Shown: positions 1 to 5,602 of the stretch, one piece after another
How the letters are laid out: the number at the start of each line of letters is the position of its first letter
Position numbering within the stretch: position 1 is the stretch's first letter
From: Negativicutes bacterium UBA1444
GTDB lineage: Bacteria > Bacillota > Negativicutes > UBA1444
Reading direction: 5' to 3'
DNA: 7,451 nucleotides
NCBI GenBank assembly: GCA_002329525.1
Contig: DCTI01000142.1
Span: 1 to 7,451 of the forward strand
Program-made: the position numbers and the translations under genes
The notes under the pieces: generated by a model
Databases searched by the model: none
The model's input: only the letters and a program-made list of their open reading frames with translations
Told to the model about the DNA's origin: nothing

Positions 1-882
1 CAGTTCGGCGGCGTGGTGGCCGTGAGCGATCTGACGCTGGACGTGAACGAGGGCGAAATCGTGGCCCTCATCGGCGCCAACGGCGCGGGAAAATCGACCC
101 TGCTGCGCCTTATCGCCACGATGATTAAGCCTGCGCGAGGAGAGATTTATGTGGATGGGTTTAACGTCGTTACCGAAAGGCGCAAAGTTAAAAATATCAT
201 CGGTTATATGCCGCAGCGCTTCGGCCTTTATCAGGATTTAACCGTTGAAGAAAACATGGAATTTTTCATGGATATCTTCAATATCCCCCGCTCCGAAAGA
301 AAAAAAAGAAAGGAAAAATACCTGGGATTTTCCAATTTACTGTCCTTTGTAAATAGAGCGACCGGCAATCTTTCCGGCGGCATGAAGCAGAAACTGGCCC
401 TGGCGGCCGGCTTGATGCACAAACCCCGGCTGTTTTTCCTCGATGAACCGACCACCGGCGTGGACCCGGTCTCGCGCCGGGAGTTCTGGCAAATGCTGTA
501 CCGGCTCAACAAGGAGGGGATGACCGTGTTCGTCTCCACTCCCTATATGGATGAAGCGGAACTATGCACCCGTGTCGCGTTCATGCATGAGGGACGGATC
601 GTTTCGTGCGCGTCGCCGGCCCAGCTTCGCGCCGCCTATCCCTACAAGATTCTCGAGTTGGCCGTCGGCGGCCGGGAAGTCAGGAAAGTTCTGCAGGATT
701 GCAATCTGGTGGACATCAACGCCTTCGGCGAAAAATACCATCTGGCGACGCGGGAGCCGGAACAGGCCCGCGCAATGGCGGCGGCAGCCCTGACCCGTGC
801 GGGGTTCGCCGGCTTTACCCTGACGGACGTGGAGCCGACGCTCGAAGACGTATTCGTGGCGCTGGCCGGGGAGGCGAGATAG
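1..882 (+). CDS. ABC transporter ATP-binding protein, YbhF N-half-like (5' truncated by window)
   Basis: ATPase subunit of an ABC-2 type exporter, acting at the inner face of the cytoplasmic membrane. The frame is open from base 1 and the first codons (QFGGVVAV) are the usual family sequence just before the first core strand, so the true start lies upstream. Counting from the GTG at 13, visible motifs are Walker A GANGAGKST (21-29), Q-loop Gln68, signature LSGGMKQ (120-126), Walker B LFFLDE with catalytic Glu145, and D-loop GVDP. The H-loop is unusual: STPYMDEAE has Pro177 (codon 541-543) where His is normal. The C-terminus ends in PTLEDVF, as in drug-export ATPases. It stops directly before the second ATPase, and the pair resembles the two halves of E. 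coli YbhF. An AT-rich lysine stretch with an A8 run (300-307) stands out from the GC-rich surroundings. The family is certain; the substrate is unknown. Confidence 0.95.
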   Translation, partial: QFGGVVAVSDLTLDVNEGEIVALIGANGAGKSTLLRLIATMIKPARGEIYVDGFNVVTERRKVKNIIGYMPQRFGLYQDLTVEENMEFFMDIFNIPRSERKKRKEKYLGFSNLLSFVNRATGNLSGGMKQKLALAAGLMHKPRLFFLDEPTTGVDPVSRREFWQMLYRLNKEGMTVFVSTPYMDEAELCTRVAFMHEGRIVSCASPAQLRAAYPYKILELAVGGREVRKVLQDCNLVDINAFGEKYHLATREPEQARAMAAAALTRAGFAGFTLTDVEPTLEDVFVALAGEAR

Positions 883-1788
883 GTGTGGGCGGTGGAAACT
901 GAGGAACTGACCCGGACTTTCGGCGATTTCATCGCGGTTGACCACGTCAGCCTAAAGATTCGCCAGGGCGGAATCTATGGATTCCTGGGCCCGAACGGTT
1001 CGGGCAAGTCGACGACAATCCGGATGCTGTGCGGGATTTTGGAACCGTCCGCCGGCAGCGGCCGGGTTATGGGGTTCGACATTGCCCGTCAGAGCGAGCA
1101 AATCAAGGCCAATATCGGCTACATGTCGCAAAAGTTCAGTTTATACGACGACTTGAGCGTGCGGGAAAACCTCGAATTTTATGCCGGCATGTATAGTCTG
1201 CCCGCCGCCGTTAAAAAGAGTCGGATTGACGAGATGATCCACATGGCCGGATTGATCGGTCGGGAAGACGAGCTGACGGCCAACTTGTCGGGGGGCTGGA
1301 AGCAGCGGCTGGCGTTGGGCAGTTCGATCCTGCACCGGCCGACGATCCTGTTTTTGGACGAGCCGACCGGCGGGGTCGATCCCAAGTCCCGCCGGCTGTT
1401 CTGGGATATCATTTATGATTTATCGGCGGCCGGCACGACGGTCATGGTGACGACGCATTTCATGGACGAGGCGGAGCACTGCGACGAAATCGGTTTTATT
1501 TTTGAAGGAAAACTGATCGCCTCCGACTCGCCGTCCCGGCTGAAACAGACGATCCCCGGCCGGCTGCTGCGAATCGACAACCCCGATCCGATGGAACTGA
1601 TGGCGGAGCTGGAGCGGCGTCAGTTGCCGCTGTTGGACGCCTATGTCCACGGTGCCGGCGTTCACGTCCGGCTCCGGGAAACCGACGCAGCAGCCTATGA
1701 GTCGTACGGCGGGCAATGGATACAGCCATCGTTGGAAGACGTATTTGTGCACTATGTAAAGGAAAAACGGCGGGAGGTGGCGGCATGA
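883..1788 (+). CDS. ABC transporter ATP-binding protein, YbhF C-half-like
   Basis: Second ATPase of the same exporter, 301 aa. The GTG start at 883 follows the upstream TAG with no gap. A GGGGAGG ribosome site at 868-874 sits 8 nt before it; the next in-frame GTG at 892 would be 17 nt away, so 883 is preferred. All motifs are canonical: Walker A GPNGSGKST (36-44), Q-loop Gln83, signature LSGGWKQ (135-141), Walker B ILFLDE with Glu160, and H-loop His192 in TTHFMDEAEHC. The tail PSLEDVFVHYV is the usual end of drug-export ATPases. The sequence is strongly like the second half of E. coli YbhF, so the pair probably works as an asymmetric heterodimer in which this subunit supplies the intact H-loop. 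The gene ends in an ATGA overlap with the permease, indicating translational coupling. Confidence 0.96.
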   Translation: MWAVETEELTRTFGDFIAVDHVSLKIRQGGIYGFLGPNGSGKSTTIRMLCGILEPSAGSGRVMGFDIARQSEQIKANIGYMSQKFSLYDDLSVRENLEFYAGMYSLPAAVKKSRIDEMIHMAGLIGREDELTANLSGGWKQRLALGSSILHRPTILFLDEPTGGVDPKSRRLFWDIIYDLSAAGTTVMVTTHFMDEAEHCDEIGFIFEGKLIASDSPSRLKQTIPGRLLRIDNPDPMELMAELERRQLPLLDAYVHGAGVHVRLRETDAAAYESYGGQWIQPSLEDVFVHYVKEKRREVAA

Positions 1789-2909
1789 TCCGACTGCGGG
1801 CCTTGCTTGTGAAAGAGTTCATCCAGATGCGGCGGGACCGTCTGACGTTTGCCATGATGGTCGTGCTCCCGGTCATTCAACTGCTTCTGTTCGGGTTTGC
1901 AATCAATACGGATGTCAAGCATCTGCCCACCGTCGTGTTCGATCAGTCGCTCAGTCCGGAAAGCCGGGACCTGCTCGACTCCTTTTCCGCCAGCGGCTAT
2001 TTCGATATCAATTATATCGCCGGCAGCTTCAAAGAGGTGAATGCCCGGATCGACAACGGCGAAGCAAAAGTGGGCGTGGTGTTTCCGCCGGATTTTGCGG
2101 AGCATGTCCGCAGTGGCCGCAGCGGCTCCGTCCAGGTGATTGTTGACGCCACCGATTCGATGGCGGCCTCGTCCGCCATCAGCACGGCCATGACCATCGG
2201 CCAGCTGCGGTCGCAGAACATCATGATTAAGCGGCTGGAAGCCGTCACCGGCCGGGTGACCGCCCTGCCCTACGACATTCGGATCCGGCCCTGGTACAAT
2301 CCGGACTTCGTGACGGCGTTCTACATGGTGCCTGGAATCATGGGCATGGTCCTGACCAGTACGATGGTGATGATCACGTCGATGGCAATTGTCCGGGAAC
2401 GGGAGCATGGCACACTGGAGCAGCTCATCGTGACGCCGATGAAATCCTACGAATTGATGCTGGGGAAAATCATTCCGTACATTTTCGTCGGTTTGGTGCA
2501 AGCCACGGTGGCCATGCTGGTCGGTATCCTCGTGTTCGATCTGCCGATCCGCGGCAATCTGATCGAGCTGTTTTTATATACGATTTTGTTCATTGTGGCC
2601 TCGCTGGCTCTGGGCATTCTGATTTCCAACGTATCGCAGACGCAGATGCAGGCAATGCAGCTGTCCTTTTTCATTTTCATGCCGAGCGTGCTGCTGTCGG
2701 GCTTTATGTTTCCCCGCGAAGCGATGCCGGAGTTTTTCTTCCAGATCGGCCGGTTTTTACCGTTGACCTTTTATCTGCAGATCATGCGCGGCATTGTGCT
2801 GAAGGGAGTGGGGATCGCCGCCCTATGGCCGCAGGTGGGGGCGTTGCTCGCCTATACATCGATCGCCGTGACGATCAGCATTTTGAAATTCCGCAAAAAA
2901 CTGGCTTGA
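1785..2909 (+). CDS. ABC-2 type transporter permease (YbhS/YbhR-like)
   Basis: Membrane subunit of the exporter, 374 aa. The ATG at 1785 overlaps the preceding stop (ATGA) and has GGGAGG at 1772-1777. An in-frame upstream start at 1716 would overlap the ATPase by 70 bases and add a non-membrane extension, so it is rejected. Layout is typical: one N-terminal helix (about 20-40), a long extracytoplasmic domain (about 41-177), then five helices (about 178-202, 228-250, 258-281, 291-309, 345-367). The coupling-helix region after TM2 reads REREHGTLEQLIVTP, very close to YbhR, while the FGFAINTD motif ending TM1 resembles YbhS. E. coli has two permeases in this operon; only one is visible here, followed by tolC, so a homodimer is the simplest inference. 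Likely substrates are drugs or other amphipathic compounds, by family only. No hairpin terminator is visible after the stop. Confidence 0.95.
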   Translation: MIRLRALLVKEFIQMRRDRLTFAMMVVLPVIQLLLFGFAINTDVKHLPTVVFDQSLSPESRDLLDSFSASGYFDINYIAGSFKEVNARIDNGEAKVGVVFPPDFAEHVRSGRSGSVQVIVDATDSMAASSAISTAMTIGQLRSQNIMIKRLEAVTGRVTALPYDIRIRPWYNPDFVTAFYMVPGIMGMVLTSTMVMITSMAIVREREHGTLEQLIVTPMKSYELMLGKIIPYIFVGLVQATVAMLVGILVFDLPIRGNLIELFLYTILFIVASLALGILISNVSQTQMQAMQLSFFIFMPSVLLSGFMFPREAMPEFFFQIGRFLPLTFYLQIMRGIVLKGVGIAALWPQVGALLAYTSIAVTISILKFRKKLA

Positions 2910-2910
2910 G

Positions 2911-2957
2911 TTTTGTCACAGTTTGTTCACAAATTTGTCATGAAACTGCGATATTAT
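2911..2957 (+). promoter_or_regulatory. Candidate activator-dependent promoter with Pho-box-like 11-bp repeats
   Basis: Four 7-mers start exactly 11 bp apart at 2913, 2924, 2935 and 2946: TTGTCAC, TGTTCAC, TTGTCAT and CTGCGAT. Compared with the E. coli PhoB half-site CTGTCAT, the third matches 6 of 7, the first and fourth 5 of 7, and the second is poor. A -10 element TATTAT (2952-2957) lies 10 nt after the third unit, the same distance as in E. coli phoA, and no good -35 is present. This architecture fits a promoter driven by an OmpR/PhoB-type response regulator reading toward tolC. Regulator identity is inference, since Bacillus PhoP uses a different repeat. Confidence 0.4.
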
Positions 2958-2970
2958 CTTGATAAGATAA
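2954..2970. repeat. 17-bp palindrome, candidate operator
   Basis: TTATCTT-GAT-AAGATAA is a perfect inverted repeat with 7-bp arms and a 3-bp centre. It overlaps the candidate -10 at 2952-2957 and covers the expected transcription start, a position suited to a repressor site. It is too AT-rich to act as a terminator and no T-run follows. The binding protein is unknown; TetR-type regulators often control such export operons, but nothing here identifies one. Confidence 0.4.
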
Positions 2971-3004
2971 GAAATCATGGATACGCGACTTCGGAGGTTG
3001 GGGG

Positions 3005-3115
3005 ATGTCCGGTTTCGGCTTGGCGGATTTTTCCCGAAAGTGGTACAATGGAACGCGGATGTTTCAGCCAGATGCAACCGTGACAAGCATAACAACGCTG
3101 CGACGCTTTACGTAA
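3005..3115 (+). CDS. Possible 36-codon leader peptide
   Basis: An ATG at 3005 has a good GGAGG site at 2993-2997 (7 nt spacing) and opens a 36-codon frame ending in TAA at 3113-3115. It would lie in the leader of a transcript starting near 2964. Its 3' end enters the inverted repeat at 3091-3128, and its stop codon falls in the loop, an arrangement that could allow translation to affect folding. There is no recognisable domain or membrane segment, and a tolC promoter sits inside it. It may be a chance frame. Confidence 0.15.
   Translation: MSGFGLADFSRKWYNGTRMFQPDATVTSITTLRRFT
3020..3049 (+). promoter_or_regulatory. Sigma-A-type promoter for tolC
   Basis: A -35 TTGGCG (3020-3025), an 18-bp spacer and a -10 TACAAT (3044-3049) preceded by TGG make an extended -10 promoter. 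Predicted transcription starts near 3056, giving a leader of about 137 nt before the tolC start codon. It would let tolC be expressed apart from the ABC genes. Confidence 0.5.
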
Positions 3116-3128
3116 ATTAAGCGTTGTT
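3091..3128. repeat. Nested inverted repeats in the tolC leader
   Basis: AACAACGCT (3091-3099) pairs perfectly with AGCGTTGTT (3120-3128) across a 20-nt loop. Inside, ACGCTT (3103-3108) can instead pair with AAGCGT (3119-3124), and TTTACGTAAA (3107-3116) is a perfect 10-bp palindrome. The alternatives compete for the same 3' arm. There is no T-run, so this is not an intrinsic terminator. It could be an operator or a folded 5' leader. Confidence 0.4.
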
Positions 3129-3191
3129 GCGTCCAAGAATCACCATGTGGCAGAAAGTGTTCGATATATTTTAGGCAGGGAGAGGATTGGA

Positions 3192-4535
3192 ATGTACACA
3201 CGCAAAAAACTGCGCCGCCTGGCCGTGTTGCTGGCGATGGGATTGCTGCTGACGGCATCGACGCTGGTTGGCGCCGAACCGGCGGCGACTCCGGCGGCCC
3301 AACCGGCGCCGGTGACCGAAATTACGCTGGATCAGGCCGTCAATATGGCCCTGACCAACAACCCGAGCGGCAAGATCGCCGTCTTCGAATTCGAAGCCGC
3401 CAAGGGAACGCTGACCGCCGCCCGTTCCTACCGCTGGCCGACATTGAGCTATACGCACAGGGACGCCTGGACTTGGTACGGGGAGAAGTATAATGAAAGA
3501 TATACTTATCCTCATAATTATGTCGAAGACAAGTTTACCAACGCCCTGACCCTCAACTGGACCGTCTGGGCCGGCAATAAGATCGAGAGCCAGGTGAGTC
3601 AGGCCAAACTGGCGCTGGACGCCAGCCAATGGGGCATCGCCGCCGCCCGGCAGACCCTCAAATACAATGCCACCGACGCCTACTTCAAGCTGATGGCGGC
3701 CCGCAACGCCGTCAAGCTCGGTGAAGAATCCGTGGAGCGTCTGGAAAAATATCTGCAGGATGTCCAGGTCCAGTACCGGGTCGGCGTAGTCGCCAAGGTC
3801 GATGTGCTGCGCAGCGAAGTGTCGCTCGCCCAGGCCCGTCAGACCCTGATTGAGGTCCGCAACGCCTATGATCTGGCCATGGCCAACCTCAACAACATTA
3901 TCGGCTTGCCGTTGACCACCAACATTGGGATCAAGGGCGACCTGACCTACGAAAAATACGAGCAATCTCTGGCCACTTGCGAAGACAGCGCGCTGCGGCA
4001 ACGACCGGAGATCTTTCAATCCACCGACGCCGTCAAAAGCGCCCAGGAAGCGATCACCATTGCCCGGGCCGGCTACCTGCCGACCGTGACGGCCACCGCC
4101 CAGGCCGCCTGGTACAACGACCAGTTCCCTGGTGGCAAGAATTACAACTGGACGATCTATCTGACGACCAACTGGAACATTCTGGACTCGGGACTGACCG
4201 CCGGCAATCTGAAGAAAGCGGTCGAAACCCATAAAAAAGCCCAGGAGCAGCTGCGGCAGACCGTGGACAGCGTGCGCCTGGACGTTCGTTCAACCTATCT
4301 GAGTCTGCAGTCTTTCGATCAGAGCATTCAGACCAGCAAGGCCTCGGTGGGGCTGGCCGAGGAGGACTACCGGATCAAGGTCATCCGCTACCGGGCCGGC
4401 GTCGGTACCAACCTCGACGTGCTGGATGCCCAGGTGGCCCTGACCACCGCCAAGAACAACTACCTGCTGGCGATGTACAACTACAACAACTATCGGGCCA
4501 AACTGGACAAAGCCATGGGCGTTCCCGTCAAATAG
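3192..4535 (+). CDS. TolC-family outer membrane efflux protein
   Basis: Outer-membrane channel that would connect the upstream ABC exporter, through a periplasmic adaptor, to the outside. The protein is 447 aa from the ATG at 3192, with GGGAGAGG at 3178-3185. The GTG at 3147 would put 15 residues before the signal peptide and is rejected. Residues 1-28 form a signal peptide (KKLRR, hydrophobic core, VGA cleavage before Glu29), with no lipobox Cys. The two OEP repeats are clear: YRVGVVAKVDVL (195-206) and YRAGVGTNLDVL (400-411) fall at matching places in the coiled-coil halves, and the repeats end in NNIIGLPL and KAMGVPV. Surface loops are predicted near 96-114 and 308-319; the first is encoded by unusually AT-rich DNA (3484-3535). 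Length fits the family. Together with Firmicute neighbours it implies a diderm Firmicute. Its stop overlaps the convergent yitT-like gene by 8 bp. Confidence 0.95.
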   Translation: MYTRKKLRRLAVLLAMGLLLTASTLVGAEPAATPAAQPAPVTEITLDQAVNMALTNNPSGKIAVFEFEAAKGTLTAARSYRWPTLSYTHRDAWTWYGEKYNERYTYPHNYVEDKFTNALTLNWTVWAGNKIESQVSQAKLALDASQWGIAAARQTLKYNATDAYFKLMAARNAVKLGEESVERLEKYLQDVQVQYRVGVVAKVDVLRSEVSLAQARQTLIEVRNAYDLAMANLNNIIGLPLTTNIGIKGDLTYEKYEQSLATCEDSALRQRPEIFQSTDAVKSAQEAITIARAGYLPTVTATAQAAWYNDQFPGGKNYNWTIYLTTNWNILDSGLTAGNLKKAVETHKKAQEQLRQTVDSVRLDVRSTYLSLQSFDQSIQTSKASVGLAEEDYRIKVIRYRAGVGTNLDVLDAQVALTTAKNNYLLAMYNYNNYRAKLDKAMGVPVK

Positions 4536-5385
4536 CCCCGCGCTTTTTGACGCTGAAGCCGTGACCGAGGACCTCCGCCGCATCCTGAACGATCATGAAT
4601 GCGTGGGGGTCCGTTTTTTCGACGATAAATTTGATTTTGGCAATTTGGGTCAGGGTGACGACGACGAACAGAACATCCTTGTCCTGACCGGTGTAGGCGC
4701 CTCTGCCTTCCAGAAAGGTTGCTCCCCGGCCCACTTCGTCCAGGATGGCGTCGGCGATGGCATTGTTTTGTTCGGAAATGATCATGATGGTTTTTTTGCG
4801 ATTGAGGCCGCCGATGACGGCATCGGTCACCTGGGAACCCACAAAGAACGACAGCAGCGTGTACATGGCCGGCTTGACGCCGAACAGGACCGCCGCGACC
4901 AGCATCAGGAACACGTTGATCGAAAAGCCGACCAACCCGACATTCAAGGAGTAATACTTTTTGATGATCGTGGCGATGGCGTCGGTGCCGCCCGACGAGC
5001 CGCCCGCCCGGAATATCAGGCCGCTGCCGATGCCGCTGATGACGCCGCCGTAGATGGCGGCGAGCATCGTGTCGTCGATCAGGTGGACATTGGCCAGAAA
5101 CCGGGTGGCATCGGTGGCGAGTGAAAAAATCAGCATGCCGAATACGCCGCAGATGACATAGTCTTTGTCGAGCAGACGGTAGGCCGCGTAAAAGATCGGG
5201 ATGTTCAGAACGATGATCTGCACGCCGATCGGCCATTCGAACAGAAAATACAGGATCATGGCCACGCCACTGACCCCGCCGCTGAACAACTGGTGGGGGA
5301 TCAAAAAGGTGTTGATGGCCATGCCGGCAATCAGGCTGCCGATGGCGACCATGGAATAGCGCCGCAGATGTTTCTTCCATTGCAT
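4528..5385 (-). CDS. YitT family membrane protein (DUF161 + DUF2179)
   Basis: Membrane protein of unknown biochemical function, 285 aa, in a family widespread and often multi-copy in Firmicutes. The ATG is at 5385-5383, with a GGAGGG ribosome site on the minus strand (5399-5394, 8 nt spacing). The N-terminal part (about 10-190) has five or six hydrophobic segments with family motifs: NTFLIPHQLFSGGVSG (25-40), YGGVISGIGSGLIFRAGGSSGGTD (112-135, glycine-rich re-entrant-like pair), and the region around GVKPAMYTLLSFFVGS (169-184). The cytosolic DUF2179 domain (about 198-277) contains RGATFLEGRGAYTG (220-233). The gene is monocistronic by context: divergent from ispE with its own promoter, and convergent with tolC. 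Roles in transport or ligand sensing have been suggested for the family, but nothing in this sequence decides it. Confidence 0.93.
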   Translation of the reverse strand: MQWKKHLRRYSMVAIGSLIAGMAINTFLIPHQLFSGGVSGVAMILYFLFEWPIGVQIIVLNIPIFYAAYRLLDKDYVICGVFGMLIFSLATDATRFLANVHLIDDTMLAAIYGGVISGIGSGLIFRAGGSSGGTDAIATIIKKYYSLNVGLVGFSINVFLMLVAAVLFGVKPAMYTLLSFFVGSQVTDAVIGGLNRKKTIMIISEQNNAIADAILDEVGRGATFLEGRGAYTGQDKDVLFVVVTLTQIAKIKFIVEKTDPHAFMIVQDAAEVLGHGFSVKKRGAI

Positions 5386-5408
5386 GAAGTTTTCCCTCCG
5401 TTTGGGAT

Positions 5409-5424
5409 GGCCATAATTTTGGCC
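5409..5424. repeat. Near-perfect 16-bp palindrome in yitT-like 5' leader
   Basis: GGCCATAATTTTGGCC has arms GGCCA and TGGCC and is palindromic except for one mismatched pair. It lies between the yitT-like -10 and its ribosome site, just after the expected transcription start. That position suits a repressor site or a short 5' hairpin. No T-run follows on the minus strand, so termination is unlikely. Confidence 0.35.
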
Positions 5425-5435
5425 GTCTGTTTCCT

Positions 5436-5464
5436 ATTATAAAGCAACGGCGGATGCCTGGGAA
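5436..5464 (-). promoter_or_regulatory. Sigma-A promoter for the yitT-like gene
   Basis: Read on the minus strand, TTCCCA (5464-5459) and a consensus TATAAT (5441-5436) are separated by 17 bp. Transcription would start near 5430, giving a leader of about 45 nt with the palindrome at 5409-5424 in it. The -10 is perfect and the -35 matches 4 of 6. Confidence 0.6.
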
Positions 5465-5471
5465 CATCTCT

Positions 5472-5573
5472 TATCCTGAACATTGATGGCATTTGTGAAA
5501 GAAAATGTTCGAAAAAGGTTGCAGGCTTGGTGAGTTCTGCGTAGAATATAATACGAGTAAAATGTTCGATTCC
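5472..5573. promoter_or_regulatory. Cluster of PurR-box-like CGAAC motifs
   Basis: Compared with the B. subtilis PurBox AWWWCCGAACWWT, three 13-mers match well: 5472-5484 on plus (10 of 13), 5504-5516 on minus (11 of 13) and 5561-5573 on minus (10 of 13). The first two face each other with a 19-bp gap; B. subtilis pairs are inverted with roughly 16-17 bp between them. The 11-mer AAAATGTTCGA occurs exactly twice, at 5502-5512 and 5559-5569. A purR gene lies downstream in the likely operon, so autoregulation is plausible. LexA half-sites look similar, but no complete LexA palindrome is present. Confidence 0.35.
5521..5552 (+). promoter_or_regulatory. ispE promoter: TATAAT -10 overlapped by sigma-H-like elements
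   Basis: A consensus TATAAT at 5547-5552 lacks a good -35 at 16-18 bp. Overlapping it, GCAGGCTTG (5521-5529), an 11-bp spacer and GTAGAATAT (5541-5549) fit the B. subtilis sigma-H pattern RnAGGAwWW-N11-RnnGAATww, with two mismatches in the upstream element and none in the downstream one. Transcription would start near 5558. Which sigma factor acts is inference. Confidence 0.5.
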
Positions 5574-5602
5574 GGGTTCGGATTCGGACTGTAGGAGGAT
5601 TA

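Noticed and set aside
2912..2933. TTGTCACA...TTCACAA as a Rex redox-repressor site
   Set aside because: Rex sites are TTGTGAA-N4-TTCACAA. Here the left half differs and the total length is 20 rather than 18, while the 11-bp direct-repeat reading explains more bases.
2977..3120. A 47-codon frame starting at ATG 2977 in the tolC upstream region
   Set aside because: There is no ribosome site at a usable distance, the composition is Arg-rich as in a chance frame, and it overlaps the better-supported small frame at 3005.
3171..4232. Long minus-strand open frame opposite tolC
   Set aside because: It is a by-product of GC-rich codon use; the plus-strand TolC product is unmistakable.
4517..4548. 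Intrinsic terminator for tolC using GGGC/GCCC and the following T5
   Set aside because: The stem is only 4 bp with a 14-base loop, and the T-run does not directly follow it.
4561..5124. Long plus-strand open frame opposite the yitT-like gene
   Set aside because: The minus-strand frame has a clear family match, promoter and ribosome site. The plus-strand product is a low-complexity Asp/Gly-rich antisense translation.
5462..5567. GAACAT/ATGTTC elements as a LexA (SOS) box
   Set aside because: A Firmicute LexA site needs two half-sites about 4 bp apart (CGAAC-N4-GTTCG). Here the opposed halves are far apart and no full box is present; PurR-type boxes fit better.
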